64,000 bases of DNA from Phormidium sp. FACHB-1136. GTDB taxonomy: Bacteria; Cyanobacteriota; Cyanobacteriia; Phormidesmidales; Phormidesmidaceae. The stretch is taken from positions 1-64,000 of the forward strand of contig NZ_JACJRS010000005.1 in NCBI RefSeq assembly GCF_014697375.1, given 5' to 3'. Made by a program: the position numbers and the translations under genes. The notes beneath the pieces were generated by a model. That model saw only the letters and a list, made by a program, of their open reading frames with translations. It had not been told where the DNA came from and searched no databases. Position 1 is the stretch's first letter, and each line of letters starts with the position of its first letter. Of this stretch, positions 1 through 9,781 are shown one piece after another.

Positions 1-282
1 CTCACCCTGACGCGCTAACCGCGCTTCCCAACGCAGAATCGTGGCATGGGACTTGTGCTACACTCGCCCCGTCGCCCGAACCCCCATCCCTTCGCTACGG
101 CTATTGAGGGCGTATTCAACCACTGTAGACGGCGTCCTCAGGCGAGCCATCGGGGTTCCGGTGCGTTCGTTAAAGGTGTGAGCGCAACGGCGGCAGCGGT
201 AGTACTGCACGATCTGGTTATCGTGCAGACGACGGGTTCCATTCTTGACGACGGTTTCGCTCTGGCAGTGAGGGCAACGCAT
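1..282 (-). pseudogene. IS1-family-like transposase, interrupted and cut by the window edge
   Basis: The N-terminus is a zinc-ribbon typical of IS1/InsA-like transposases: CPHC near residue 3, then CRRC about 26 residues later, followed by an HTH-like stretch. Translation from 282 stops at an in-frame TAG (complement of 58-60). The same frame continues beyond it with HKSHATILRWEARLARQG up to the window edge, which looks like the genuine continuation of the family. The gene is therefore probably inactivated by one nonsense base, unless the stop is read through. Its start lies only about 50 bp from the broken end of the next transposase, suggesting that this element inserted into that one. The left end and target duplication are outside the window. 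Confidence 0.75.
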
Positions 283-323
283 AGGCCAATGACGCTCTAC
301 TCCTACATTCTAGCTGTCATCCT

Positions 324-1180
324 TTAAATGACCAGTGCCTCCTGCTCTTTTAACAGATAGGCGAGTCGGATGCGGCGTTTGAGACTGACCGACCAGACGA
401 CCGCCGTGTAGAGAGACACCCCCTCCTCTAGGGTCTCAACCAACGTAAAACGACTGGGAACAGCCAGATTCACCTTGCCGTCATAGCGACGACGGTTGCC
501 CCGCCGCTTCTGGGGGCCATCGTAGAGAAACTTGAGGTTGGCATCACGGCGCAACCGCCCAATGGAGTGGAATCCCAACTGCACTACTCCCGTCACCCAC
601 TTGTACTTGCGGTAGAAGCCATCCGCCACCCCATAGCGAATCACCGCTAGGAAGAAGGCGGTGCAATAGGCCAAATGCCCCAGATAAAAGTCGCCCTGGC
701 TCTTGGACGTCGTTGTCTCGTCAGCCGTGGCGGGTTCCTGTGCTCCTAGGCCCGCTTCGGTTTGTTGCGCCGATAGGGCATAACCGGTCTTCTGGGCCAG
801 ATCGACCACCGCGACGACCGACCATTCCAAACCCCGTTCTGCCCACTGAGTTTTGCCGTTGTAGAACCCGTCCAGGCCGTAGGTGTGGCGACCACTTTTC
901 TCAGTGAACGTGAAATCCACCACCGCAATCTGGGTGCTGTCGTCCGCAGTAACCTGCTCAATCAAGGCTTGGTTCAAGCCTTCTAGGCCCAGGCCAGACT
1001 CAAAATGTCGACGGTACGTTCGCTCACTGCGGTCGCTGTATCGACTCAGGTTCGTGTAGTTGACCTTCCCACAGACCACGAAAATCGTGGTCATCAGCGT
1101 CATCAAAAACTGCTGCTGCGGTTTGCTAAATGGCCTGCTGTCGTCAGCAGACCCGCTAGAATCGTCTTGAGGCTATCCAT
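324..1180 (-). pseudogene. DDE transposase (IS4-superfamily-like), frameshifted and 3'-truncated
   Basis: Two frames together make one transposase. The first begins with ATG at 1180 (MDSLKTILAGLL) and ends at a TGA at 1105-1103. The second carries on from 1106 with LMTLMTTIFVVCGKVNYTN, then SRYSDRSERTYRRHFES and an Asp-containing block (AVVDFTFTEKSGRHTYGLDG) typical of the RNase-H-like DDE core. The switch falls on a run of five T (minus strand, 1109-1105), so one lost T or a -1 slip would join them. The product stops after about 280 residues, where the IS1-like element seems to begin, so the C-terminal catalytic part is missing. The exact IS family is uncertain. The second frame taken alone is 260 codons. 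Confidence 0.72.
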
Positions 1181-1382
1181 CGGTGCACCGTGTTTTACGT
1201 ACACTCGCACTTTATGCGGTGGATAGCTTTTCTCCAACCCCTCCCCCAAAAACTGTCCGGAGTGTTGTCTAGAACAGGATTTGAAATATGACTTAACCTG
1301 CCTCAACGCAGTCCCGAAGCCGTAGATTTCATCCCGAAGGTCTGACAAGTTTGTTAAACTTTCTGTCGCTTTTTTCTTACCC

Positions 1383-1829
1383 ATGGCCAGCCCCACCGTT
1401 TTCCAGCAATCGATTACCATCCAAGCCGACCCGACCAAGGTAGATCGCTGTTTTACCGATCTAGACTGGATGCATCGCTGGCTCAATCCCGCCCTGCGCT
1501 GCGAACCGATTGATCCCTGGGACACCCAACCGGGAAGCCGCTGTCGGTTTATCCTGCAAATTCCCCTCTGGCAGCCCAGGCTGCACTGCACCGTGGCAAC
1601 CCGTGAGCCAGGGCTAATTGTGTGGGCCTTCGAGGGCTTTTTCCAAGGCCAAGATCGCTGGCAATACGACCGCACCCCCCAGGGCACCGTTCTGCTGAAC
1701 CGCTTTGAATTTGAGATTCCCAACCCCGTTGTGGCCTGGGGGTTCCATCGCGTTGCCGCCCCCTGGACGCGGCGCGATATGCAGGCTCAGTTGCAGCGAC
1801 TTAAGGCGTTGGCCGAGGCCCAGGGTTAA
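1383..1829 (+). CDS. SRPBCC (START-like) family protein
   Basis: A 148-residue single-domain protein with the polyketide-cyclase/START-like layout: an N-terminal beta strand (FQQSITIQADPTKVDRCFTD), two short helices over the cavity, an antiparallel sheet, and a long C-terminal helix (DMQAQLQRLKALAEAQ). Such proteins bind hydrophobic ligands in a helix-grip cavity; the ligand cannot be read from sequence. There is no signal peptide, so it is probably cytosolic. The ATG lies just after a transposon remnant (leader at about 1181-1382), so its native promoter may have been altered. It converges on the cyclase gene at 4453-1913. Confidence 0.7.
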   Translation: MASPTVFQQSITIQADPTKVDRCFTDLDWMHRWLNPALRCEPIDPWDTQPGSRCRFILQIPLWQPRLHCTVATREPGLIVWAFEGFFQGQDRWQYDRTPQGTVLLNRFEFEIPNPVVAWGFHRVAAPWTRRDMQAQLQRLKALAEAQG

Positions 1830-1893
1830 CCCAGTCACCCCCAGGGGTTCCCTCGGTTGAGAAGGCCGGGAAAAGGACTTGGCCCAGGCAGAA

Positions 1894-1912
1894 GGGCGAG
1901 GAAACCTCGCCC
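1894..1912. repeat. Small hairpin repeat (GGGCGAGG/CCTCGCCC), copy 1
   Basis: Perfect 8 bp inverted repeat with a 3 nt loop between the ends of the SRPBCC gene and the cyclase gene. The cyclase stop codon (complement of 1913-1915) is part of the conserved flank, TAG directly before GGGCGAGG on the minus strand. It belongs to the dispersed family also seen near 14163, 53223, 54265 and 62061. It may act as a 3'-end hairpin, but no T-run follows. Confidence 0.75.
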
Positions 1913-4453
1913 CTACTTGGTGGTCATGATGTGGACACCGTCCCAGTCTTGGGGTGGGGGGTCGGCCAGATAATGCTGGGCACGGTTGATGTGGACGGCA
2001 ACGGCCTTATCGTTGGGGCGCATCGCCTTAGCCCTTTCAAACAGCGCCAGGGCGGCTGGAAAGTCCATGGTGATATAGGCGTCGCGGGCCTGGGCGTAAA
2101 GGGATAGGAAATCTTCAGCAACCGATTCGAGGGATTGCTGGCGATCTCCAATCAATTCATAGAGTTTGACAGGCTGAAGTTTGCCTTTCACGCGGATGCG
2201 GTCTAGTTCGCGCACCCAAATTTTGTCGTGGCAGAGGGAGTGGGTATATTCGCTGATGACGATATCGCAGCCGTATTCCTTGGTGACGCCCTCCAGGCGG
2301 GAGCTGAGGTTGACCCCATCGCCGATGACGGTGTATTCCATTTTGCGCTGGGAGCCAATGTTGCCGGAGACCACCTCACCGGAGCTAATGCCAATACCGA
2401 TGCGGATTTCGGGCTGTTTTAGATGTCGCCGCGCGTAGTTGAAGGCGGCGAGGCGACGGCGCATATCCAGGGCGCTTTGCACCGCCGACCAGGCGTGGTT
2501 GCTGAGGGGCAGGGGCGCACCAAAGACAGCCATGAGGGCATCGCCAATGAATTTATCGAGGGTGCCCTCAAAGTTAAACACAGCCTCCACCATGGTTTCA
2601 AAGTAGGCGTTGAGCATTTCCACCACTTTGTCGGCTTCCAGGTTCTCGGTCAGGGTGGTGTAGCCGCGAATGTCGGAGAACAAGACCGTTACGTCCTTGC
2701 GTTCGCCCTTCATCAGCACATCGTCCCCTAGGGCCATGACTCGTTCTGCCACACCGGGGGTCATGTAGCGGTAGAGGGTGCTCTTCATCCGCTTTTCTTG
2801 GCTGATGTCCTCCAGCACCAGCAGCCCGCCCAGCACCTTCCCTTCGGGATTGGTCAGGGGGTTCACGGTCAGGTTGACGCTGCGCTCTAGGGACTTCACC
2901 TGGTCGGCGGTGAGGAGCGGTGCATTGGGATCGCCCCAAGTGCGGTAGTGGTCGGCCTGGGCGGGATCGGGCAGGGCCAGATGAAGCGGGCCTTCTCCGA
3001 CCTGGTCATCCCCGACTTGCAGAGTCACTCGCAGGGTTTGTTCTGGCACGTAATGTCTGGCCCCATGGCCTAGGCTATCTTCCACCCGAAAGCGCATACT
3101 TTCGATGGGCATCACCTCCCACACCGGACGGTTAAGCAGCCTTGCCTGCCACTGGTCTCGCCGTTCCCGCAGGTGGTCGCCCTCGTTGGGGCAGCCGAGT
3201 AACGCCACAGCCGCGTCATTGATGGTGACAATACGACCCTCCAAATCCGTGGAAATGACCGCATCGGACAAGCTTTGGAGGATGTCCTTTTGATACTGTT
3301 TTTCCACCAAGACGCTTTCAAACAACTTGGCATTTTCTAGGGCAATCCCCGCCTGAATGTTGAAGGCCCGCATAAAGGCTTCGTCGGAGCTATTAAAGGT
3401 ACCCTGTACTTTGTTGATCAACTGGGTGACGGCAATCAGTTTGCCCTCCGAGTTGAACACGGGCATACAAAGAATGTTGCGGGTGACGTAGCCCGTGCGC
3501 TTATCCGGCTCAGGGTTAAAGCGGGGATCTTGGTAGGCATCGGGAATGTTTAGCGTCTCGCCCGTGCTGGCTACATAGCCCACAATGCCGCTACCGATAG
3601 GGTTGTGTAGATCCAACATTTTCTCGCTGTCCCCCATCTTCACCCGCGACCACAGTTCTCCCTTTTCCTCGTCCATAATCCATAGGGTACTGCGGTCGGC
3701 CTGCATCAATTGACGGGCTTCCTCCATCACCGATTGCAGGGTTTTTTCTAAATCTAAGCTTTGTTCTAGGGAGGAAATTGCCTTCAATAGAGCTGCGACT
3801 CCCTTTTGGTTACGGGCGGCAACGTAGAAGGAATTACAGCTTTCTAGAATTACCCCCAGGGATTCGGCGAACTCCTTAAAGTGGCGTTCGTCCTCTTCAT
3901 TAAAGGGGGTTTCATTCAGCTTATTCAGCAGTTGAACCACCGCCACAATGTTGTTAGACTTCTTGCTTAAAACGGGCATACACAGGATGCTGCGGGTGCG
4001 GTAGCCCGTTTTTTTATCGTAGGAACGATCAAAGCGGTCGTCGTCGTAGGCGTCTGGAATATTTAGGGGCGTGACATGGGTGGCCACATAGCCGGAAATA
4101 CCCTTGCTCATGGGCACCCGAATTTCCAGGGATCGCTCCCCATCGCCCTGGGCAATTTTTGACCAGAGTTCCTGTTTCTCCTGATCCACCATAAAAATGG
4201 TGGTGCGTTCGGCCTGCAAGATTTGGCCAATTTTGAGGGTAAATGCTTCAAGAATTTGCTCCAACATGATCTCCAACGATTCGTTGTTGATCATGTCGAT
4301 GGCGCGGAGAAAATGCTCGAATTCGTCGGTAATTCGGTCGAGCAGGTCAATAAACTGGGGCGTGGGCAGATCACGCACCCGATGGGTGAGAGAACTGTTT
4401 TGGTTGACCATCGAGAGCGTGGCCAGCATACCGCGATTAGACTGAGTGACCAT
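1913..4453 (-). CDS. cyaB1: Adenylate cyclase, class IIIb, GAF-GAF-PAS type (CyaB1-like)
   Basis: Makes cAMP from ATP. At 846 residues the layout is GAF-A (about 50-205), GAF-B (about 235-385), PAS (about 390-550), and a class III cyclase domain (about 585-770) followed by a short TPR-like tail. Both metal-binding Asp residues are visible (LFSDIRGYTTL and KFIGDALMAVFG), as are the adenine-contacting Lys (DKFIGD), the transition-state Asn and the Arg (GVNLSSR). In EYTVIGDGVNLSSR a Thr occupies the position that is Asp in class IIIa; this Thr is the hallmark of class IIIb cyclases, a group known to respond to bicarbonate. Anabaena CyaB1 has the same layout and similar length, and its GAF domains bind cAMP. 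No signal peptide or TM segment is seen. Calling it an orthologue of CyaB1 is inference. Confidence 0.85.
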   Translation of the reverse strand: MVTQSNRGMLATLSMVNQNSSLTHRVRDLPTPQFIDLLDRITDEFEHFLRAIDMINNESLEIMLEQILEAFTLKIGQILQAERTTIFMVDQEKQELWSKIAQGDGERSLEIRVPMSKGISGYVATHVTPLNIPDAYDDDRFDRSYDKKTGYRTRSILCMPVLSKKSNNIVAVVQLLNKLNETPFNEEDERHFKEFAESLGVILESCNSFYVAARNQKGVAALLKAISSLEQSLDLEKTLQSVMEEARQLMQADRSTLWIMDEEKGELWSRVKMGDSEKMLDLHNPIGSGIVGYVASTGETLNIPDAYQDPRFNPEPDKRTGYVTRNILCMPVFNSEGKLIAVTQLINKVQGTFNSSDEAFMRAFNIQAGIALENAKLFESVLVEKQYQKDILQSLSDAVISTDLEGRIVTINDAAVALLGCPNEGDHLRERRDQWQARLLNRPVWEVMPIESMRFRVEDSLGHGARHYVPEQTLRVTLQVGDDQVGEGPLHLALPDPAQADHYRTWGDPNAPLLTADQVKSLERSVNLTVNPLTNPEGKVLGGLLVLEDISQEKRMKSTLYRYMTPGVAERVMALGDDVLMKGERKDVTVLFSDIRGYTTLTENLEADKVVEMLNAYFETMVEAVFNFEGTLDKFIGDALMAVFGAPLPLSNHAWSAVQSALDMRRRLAAFNYARRHLKQPEIRIGIGISSGEVVSGNIGSQRKMEYTVIGDGVNLSSRLEGVTKEYGCDIVISEYTHSLCHDKIWVRELDRIRVKGKLQPVKLYELIGDRQQSLESVAEDFLSLYAQARDAYITMDFPAALALFERAKAMRPNDKAVAVHINRAQHYLADPPPQDWDGVHIMTTK

Positions 4454-4702
4454 AGAACACCCGATTTAGCGTGATTTCAAACTGACCCGACTAGAACCGA
4501 CTCAGACCTTGAGTACCTACTACTCTAACCGTATCTATTCCGAATCATACGGTAAGTTCTCCCTGAACCTGGGGGATAGCCTCGCCATTTCCTAGGGGTC
4601 GCTTCCCATGGGGCAGTCTGGGCAAGGCGAAGACGGGCTCACCGACTGGACTGGGGGCGAGAAGGCATTTTCATCAACTCTCATCATGGTTTTGGGGTAG
4701 GG

Positions 4703-6076
4703 TTATGCCGATAGAATCTCCTCGGCGGCGCGGAGGCCCGAGAGATAGGCTCCGTGGGTGGTGCCGAAATAGTCGGGTTCGGTTGCTTCTCCGGCAAAAA
4801 AGAGCTGATTGCCCAAGGGAGCCGCCAGAATTTCGCGATCCTGGGGAGTCGAACCCAGAGCATTATAGGAATACGAACCGAGGGCAAAGGGATCCGAGGC
4901 CCAGCGGGTCATCTGAGCATCCATGGGATCCGGGATGTCCACCCCAAAGATGGTCTTCAGCGTCTCCATGGCGCTGGCTACAATCGCTTGATCTGACCAG
5001 GCTTCAATCTGTCGGCCCTGGTCAGCGGCATTGAACCCCAGCAGAATCGGTTGGTTGGCCACGCGCTGAAAACTTACCCACTCCGCCCATTCGCCATGGT
5101 TGGCCGAGATGTACTCCAGCCAGTCTACGTCCGTAGGCCAAAACGCCGCTTCAAAGCGCAGATAGCACTTGTTCAATACGCCCATGCCCAATCGCGCAAT
5201 CGCCTGTTGTTTGTCGCTGGGCAAAGCCGGGGTAAACCGCACCCGTTGCGACTGCAAAACCCCCAAGGGCAGTGTCACCACCACATGATCTGCCAAAAAT
5301 TCGGTTTGCTGGGTGATCACCCGCAGGGGCGACTGATTCCAGCGAATCTCCCTCACCACCTGGCCTAGTTCGATGGACAGCCCCTCCGCCAAGGACTCGG
5401 TAATGACGCCAAAGCCTTGCTCAAACAGGGCGTCATCGCCATCAAAGCCCTCGTCGCTGTCATACCAGTGGGCCGAAAGCTGAGCCACACTGCCCGCATA
5501 CTCCTGCTCCAGTTCGCTATTCAAAACAAAGTTGATCCACTGACGGGCCTGGGAGGACGGATCCAATGTCTGCCGTACTGACTCCGTGGCCTGGAAAATC
5601 GAGGTGTCTACTTCCCCATCCTGGGCGATGGCGATGGCCTCAAACAGGGCTTCCCGAAGCTGATCTAGGTCTTCCTCATCCTCCCCAGAGAAGGGGGAAC
5701 CATCGGTGTTGTAGGTGATGGCCTGGTCATAGTCCGTCACCCACCGCCGAGCCTGAATAGCATCCGCCAACTCGGTGATCGGGTTGCCCTCGGTGCCGTG
5801 GATCCAGGTGGCCCCCAAATCTAGGGGAGCATCGGGCCATTGGTGGCTCGTCCAAACCCGCCCACCGATGCGATCCCGTGCTTCAACGACAACGACCTCA
5901 TGCCCTAGCCGTTGTAACTCCTGAGCCGCTGCCAGACCCGCCAGACCCGCCCCAACCACGATCACACGCTTCGGGTTGGAGACAGTCCCAGTCCTGAGCC
6001 CGGAAGACCCACAGGCACTCGCCCAATACCCCAAGCCAAAGGCTCCGACTCGGTTTAGAAAATTGCGCCTTTTCAC
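4703..6076 (-). CDS. Flavin-dependent amine oxidase (MAO/polyamine oxidase family), exported
   Basis: A 457-residue FAD enzyme that probably oxidises an amine to an aldehyde, with H2O2 as by-product. The N-terminal RRNFLNRVGAFG is twin-arginine-like and is followed by a WASAC Cys, so Tat export and possibly lipid attachment are likely. The Rossmann FAD motif VIVVGAGLAGLAAAQEL (about residue 38), GGRVWT, and the C-terminal FAD block FFAGEATEPDYFGTTHGAY are all intact. Domain order and length fit the monoamine/polyamine oxidase family. The substrate could be a polyamine, a monoamine or an L-amino acid; nothing in the neighbourhood decides. It lies 17 bp downstream of miaB on the same strand, so co-transcription is possible. 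Confidence 0.82.
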   Translation of the reverse strand: MKRRNFLNRVGAFGLGYWASACGSSGLRTGTVSNPKRVIVVGAGLAGLAAAQELQRLGHEVVVVEARDRIGGRVWTSHQWPDAPLDLGATWIHGTEGNPITELADAIQARRWVTDYDQAITYNTDGSPFSGEDEEDLDQLREALFEAIAIAQDGEVDTSIFQATESVRQTLDPSSQARQWINFVLNSELEQEYAGSVAQLSAHWYDSDEGFDGDDALFEQGFGVITESLAEGLSIELGQVVREIRWNQSPLRVITQQTEFLADHVVVTLPLGVLQSQRVRFTPALPSDKQQAIARLGMGVLNKCYLRFEAAFWPTDVDWLEYISANHGEWAEWVSFQRVANQPILLGFNAADQGRQIEAWSDQAIVASAMETLKTIFGVDIPDPMDAQMTRWASDPFALGSYSYNALGSTPQDREILAAPLGNQLFFAGEATEPDYFGTTHGAYLSGLRAAEEILSA

Positions 6077-6093
6077 CCGCTAACCTTTAGTTC

Positions 6094-7479
6094 TTAGGCC
6101 GTAACAACGGATCGGCTAAGCTCCGAGGTAGGCGATACCTTCAGCACTTCCCCTGTCAGGCTAAAGGGGCGAGCTTCGGTAATGCGAACCTGCACAAATT
6201 GGCCCTTCATCGTTTGCAAATTGCCGGGGAAGAAGGTGAGGCGGTTGCCCCGGGTGCGGCCCATCACCTGGGCGGGATTTTTGGGGTTGGTGGCTTCCAC
6301 GAGCACCTCTTCGATGCGGCCTTGGTAGCGCAGGGAGCGTTCGGCGGCTTTTTGGGCGACCAGGTGATTCAGCCGTTGCAGACGGTCGGCCTTAACGTCT
6401 TCGGACAACTGGTTGGCCCACAGGGCGGCGGGGGTGCCCGGTCGGGGGGAATAGGCGGCGGTGTTCAACTGGTCGAAGGCGATGTCGTTGACCAGATCCA
6501 GGGTGTGCTGAAACTGTTCCTCAGTTTCGCCGGGAAAGCCCACAATGGCATCGGCACTGATGGCGGCATCGGGCATGTAGCGGCGCACGGTGTCGATGAT
6601 GCGGCGATATTTTTCGTGGGTGTAGCCCCGCGCCATGGCTTTGAGGACATCGTTGTCGCCGGACTGGAAGGGGATGTGGAAATGTTCACAGACCTTGGGC
6701 CGTTCGGCACAGGCGCGAATCAGCCGCTCGGTGAAGTAGCGGGGGTGGCTGGTGGCAAAGCGGATGCGCTCGATGCCGGGGACATCGTGGACGAAGTACA
6801 GTAGGTCGGTGAAGGTGTTCTGGTGGCGACCATCGGCGGTGGAACCGGGCAGATCCCGTCCGTAGGCGTCGATGTTTTGGCCCAGCAGCGTCACTTCCTT
6901 AAAGCCCTGGCGACCCAGTTCTTCCATCTCCGCCCGGATCGCTTCCGGTGTACGGGATTGCTCGATGCCGCGCACTCCCGGCACCACACAGTAGGTACAG
7001 CGCTCGTTGCAGCCGTAGATCACGTTCACCCAGGCCGTTACTTCGCTGTCGCGGCGGGGTTTGGTGATGTCCTCCATAATGTCGATGGCCTCGGTGGCGA
7101 CCACCTGACTGCCGTCCATCACCTGTTCCAGCAAATCTTGCAGACGGTTGGCGTGCTGCGGCCCCATAATTAAATCCAGTTCCGGCACCCGCCGCAAAAG
7201 GGATTCCCCCTCCTGCTGAGCCACACAACCCGCCACAATTAGGGTTAAATCGGGTTTTTCCTGCTTGCGCTTGGCCTGCCGCCCCAGATAGGAATAGACC
7301 TTTTGCTCGGCGTTGTCGCGGATGGTGCAGGTGTTGTACAGCACCACATCCGCCTGGTAGGGGTCGTCCGTCCACACCATACCCATGTCATCCAGAATGC
7401 CCGCCATGCGCTCCGAGTCGGCCTTGTTCATCTGGCAGCCGAAGGTGGTGATGTGGTATTGACGGGTGGAACTCGACAT
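6094..7479 (-). CDS. miaB: tRNA-2-methylthio-N6-dimethylallyladenosine synthase MiaB
   Basis: Radical-SAM methylthiotransferase that adds the methylthio group at A37 of tRNAs reading UNN codons. From the top: UPF0004 domain with [14 protein letters not shown], then [18 protein letters not shown] and [10 protein letters not shown] supplying the three auxiliary-cluster Cys; radical-SAM CxxxCxxC as [13 protein letters not shown]; and a C-terminal TRAM domain ([20 protein letters not shown]). At 461 residues it matches the family. I chose ATG 7479 ([14 protein letters not shown]) because the 34 residues before it in the same frame resemble no MiaB and lack low-GC or RBS features. Confidence 0.95.
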   Translation of the reverse strand: MSSSTRQYHITTFGCQMNKADSERMAGILDDMGMVWTDDPYQADVVLYNTCTIRDNAEQKVYSYLGRQAKRKQEKPDLTLIVAGCVAQQEGESLLRRVPELDLIMGPQHANRLQDLLEQVMDGSQVVATEAIDIMEDITKPRRDSEVTAWVNVIYGCNERCTYCVVPGVRGIEQSRTPEAIRAEMEELGRQGFKEVTLLGQNIDAYGRDLPGSTADGRHQNTFTDLLYFVHDVPGIERIRFATSHPRYFTERLIRACAERPKVCEHFHIPFQSGDNDVLKAMARGYTHEKYRRIIDTVRRYMPDAAISADAIVGFPGETEEQFQHTLDLVNDIAFDQLNTAAYSPRPGTPAALWANQLSEDVKADRLQRLNHLVAQKAAERSLRYQGRIEEVLVEATNPKNPAQVMGRTRGNRLTFFPGNLQTMKGQFVQVRITEARPFSLTGEVLKVSPTSELSRSVVTA

Positions 7480-7773
7480 GGGTCTTGGCACTGGGTAGGG
7501 GAACGGGATAAAAGGCTGGGAGCGCAATCGGATGCAGCTTTTTATCTTAGCGTGTTGCGCTAATCCCAGGGGATGCCCCACGGCGATGCAGAATCGACCA
7601 TGCAGATCTTGCTCCCCAATTCTCAGCGGGTAAACTCACTGGCCAATTGGGGAGGTTTAATGGGTGCGCTTCAGCGGATTACCCCGCCGCTGTTAGAGTT
7701 CAGGGACGAGGGATCGCTTTTCACACGATTGCGTTTGCCCCGCCGATCTGCTGAGCTCGGGATGATTGGGCTG

Positions 7774-8238
7774 CTAACGGCGTTGTTTCCACCAGGCCCA
7801 GCCCAGGCCGCTGACGAGGGCCATTAGCCACGGCACCAGGGTGGCCGCAGCGGTGACGTAGTGACGATCCAAGCTGTCGTCTAGGCTAATGCCGTCGTAG
7901 ATGATGCCCGTATCGCCCACGGGCACTGTCCAGTAGTCGGCATGGCTCACGTCCTCAGACTCAATGGCAATTTCCCAGTCGCCAGGAATGGATTCATCGG
8001 GCAGGAAAGCAAAGCGGCCATTGGCGTCCGTGGTGAGGGTGCGCCAGGGGCGGTCAGGCTGGTTGGGGGCATAGATGGTGACCGTGGCCCCAGCGAAGGG
8101 TTCGCCCTCGCCCAAAACCGACTGAAACTCGATCTGGCTCCCCAGGGTATAGAAGGTTTCGACTTGGTGCGCCCAGGCCGCACCGGGCAACCCTATCAAG
8201 GCCAAACAGGTTACTAGGGCAACAAGTAAGGATTTCAT
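7774..8238 (-). CDS. Exported protein with Ig-like/carboxypeptidase-regulatory-type fold and C-terminal TM helix
   Basis: About 154 residues. A signal peptide (MKSLLVALVTCLALIGLPGAAWA) ends at an AWA-HQ cleavage site, followed by a beta-rich domain with the phrase TTDANGRFAFLPDESIPGDWEI, characteristic of transthyretin-like/carboxypeptidase-regulatory (DUF4198-like) folds. A C-terminal hydrophobic helix (LVPWLMALVSGLGWAWW) ends in KQRR. Topology is therefore probably extracytoplasmic with a membrane anchor. Similar proteins occur beside cobalt/nickel transporters, but no such gene is nearby. The ATG at 8238 was chosen over an upstream in-frame start at 8343 because the signal peptide begins there. 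Function unknown. Confidence 0.65.
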   Translation of the reverse strand: MKSLLVALVTCLALIGLPGAAWAHQVETFYTLGSQIEFQSVLGEGEPFAGATVTIYAPNQPDRPWRTLTTDANGRFAFLPDESIPGDWEIAIESEDVSHADYWTVPVGDTGIIYDGISLDDSLDRHYVTAAATLVPWLMALVSGLGWAWWKQRR

Positions 8239-8493
8239 GACAGCGTGATCATGGCAGGACAGAGCCCATTGTAGCGAGTGGTTTCCCGATTCCCCCAGTT
8301 TGTTTGGAGCGGTTTGGGACGGGAAGCAAAGAAATACCGCCATCGCCCCGGCTTGGCCCTAAGAATGTTGTCATAATGATCCTAGGATCATCAATGCCAT
8401 GGAAACCCTAGACCCCCATGCCATAGCCCCCGCCTGCGTTCTGCCCATACCCAAATTCTCCCCTTATCCTCCCCCCTTGTTTCGGCAAGTCCT

Positions 8494-9702
8494 ATGGCAA
8501 CCATGACCCTAGATTCCAGCCCCAACCAAGTAACGTCCCTGGAGTTGTCCAATGGTTCGGAAGCGGCGACGGGGGCGGGCGTGGATGAGTCGTCGGACTG
8601 TCCGGTGTCGGCGGTACGCACCTTACTAGAAGCCCACCGGGGCGAACGGCAGATCATCCTCCTGCAAGACTTCCCAGACCCCGATGCCCTGTCTTCGGCC
8701 TGGGCCTACAAGCTAATTGCTGCTACCTACACCATTGAGTGCGATATTTTCTATGGCGGCACCCTCAGCCATCAAGAAAATATTGCCCTCGTCAAGCTCA
8801 CGGGGTTGCCCGCCCGTCGCTGGATTTTGGCCAACAACGATGGCCCCAACCTCGATCACTATCAAGGGGTCGTGTTAGTCGATAACCAAGGCACCACCAG
8901 CCAGCTCTATCACCCCGTTCGCAAGGCCGGAGTGCCCCTAGTGCTGGTGATTGACCACCACGCCCCCCAAGATAACCTAGACGCCGAGTGCATCGACCTG
9001 CGGCCCCACATTCGCGCTACGGCCACGATGCTCACCCAATACTTGCAGCAAGGGCTCCTGCGCCTAGATCGCAGCAACACCAAACACACCAAATGTGCCA
9101 CCGCCCTCATGCATGGCCTCCGGGCCGACACGAACCAACTGATGAACGCCGCCGCCGATGATTTTTTGGCCGCCGCCTACCTCAGCCAGTTCTACGATGG
9201 CCAACTGCTCAATGCCATCCTACAGGCCTCTCGTTCCAAGCGGGTGATGGACGTTATTGAGCGATCCCTGCGCAACCGTAAGGTACAAAACAATGTCTCC
9301 ATTGCCGGGGTAGGCTACCTGCGCTACGAAGACCGCGATGCCATTCCCCAAGCCGCCGACTTCCTCGTCACCGAAGAAAACATCCACACCGCCGTCGTCT
9401 ATGGCATCGTCCACGACGAAGACGAAGAACGCGAGGTCGTGATCGGATCCCTCCGCACCAGCAAAATTACCCTAGACCCCGATGAATTTATTAAAGAAGC
9501 CTTTGGCCAAGACGGCGCAGGCCGCTTCTTTGGCGGGGGCCGATCCAGGGCGGGTGGCTTTGAAATTCCCGTCGGGTTTCTCTCCGGCTTCTACGAAAAT
9601 TCCGAATACAACCGCCTCAAGTGGGAGGTCTTTGATATGCAAATCAAACAAAAACTCTGGCGCTTAGTCAACCCCGAAGAGGGCATTATCACAACAGACT
9701 AG
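8494..9702 (+). CDS. DHH-family phosphoesterase (NrnA/PAP-phosphatase-like)
   Basis: 402 residues. Motifs of the DHH superfamily run in order: QDFPDPDALSSAWAYKL (about 57-73), VLVDNQG, DHHAPQD, and a DHHA1-type C-terminal glycine-rich block GRFFGGGRSRAGGFEIP. Relatives cleave nanoRNA and 3'-phosphoadenosine 5'-phosphate. The first motif usually begins with His (HxxPDxD), a metal ligand; here it is Gln (LLQDFPDPD), and the C-terminal GGGGH motif reads GGGRSRAGG. Metal use or activity may therefore differ from NrnA, although whole cyanobacterial subfamilies may share this. A start 24 bases further in is possible. The gene stands alone, with a tRNA gene on the opposite strand downstream. Confidence 0.8.
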   Translation: MATMTLDSSPNQVTSLELSNGSEAATGAGVDESSDCPVSAVRTLLEAHRGERQIILLQDFPDPDALSSAWAYKLIAATYTIECDIFYGGTLSHQENIALVKLTGLPARRWILANNDGPNLDHYQGVVLVDNQGTTSQLYHPVRKAGVPLVLVIDHHAPQDNLDAECIDLRPHIRATATMLTQYLQQGLLRLDRSNTKHTKCATALMHGLRADTNQLMNAAADDFLAAAYLSQFYDGQLLNAILQASRSKRVMDVIERSLRNRKVQNNVSIAGVGYLRYEDRDAIPQAADFLVTEENIHTAVVYGIVHDEDEEREVVIGSLRTSKITLDPDEFIKEAFGQDGAGRFFGGGRSRAGGFEIPVGFLSGFYENSEYNRLKWEVFDMQIKQKLWRLVNPEEGIITTD

Positions 9703-9781
9703 CTTTCCCCTAACCCCTTCTCGTTAGGTAGATATCCCCAAACCTACAAGCAGATTTAGCCCCTTGTAACGGCATTATTAA

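Noticed and set aside
324-1106. Intact transposase of 260 codons
   Set aside because: The conserved opening residues lie in the upstream frame and the C-terminal part is absent, so it is called a pseudogene.
7573-7827. Plus-strand 84-codon frame overlapping the end of the exported-protein gene
   Set aside because: Composition is Leu/Arg-rich without domain, and it overlaps a supported minus-strand gene with a signal peptide.
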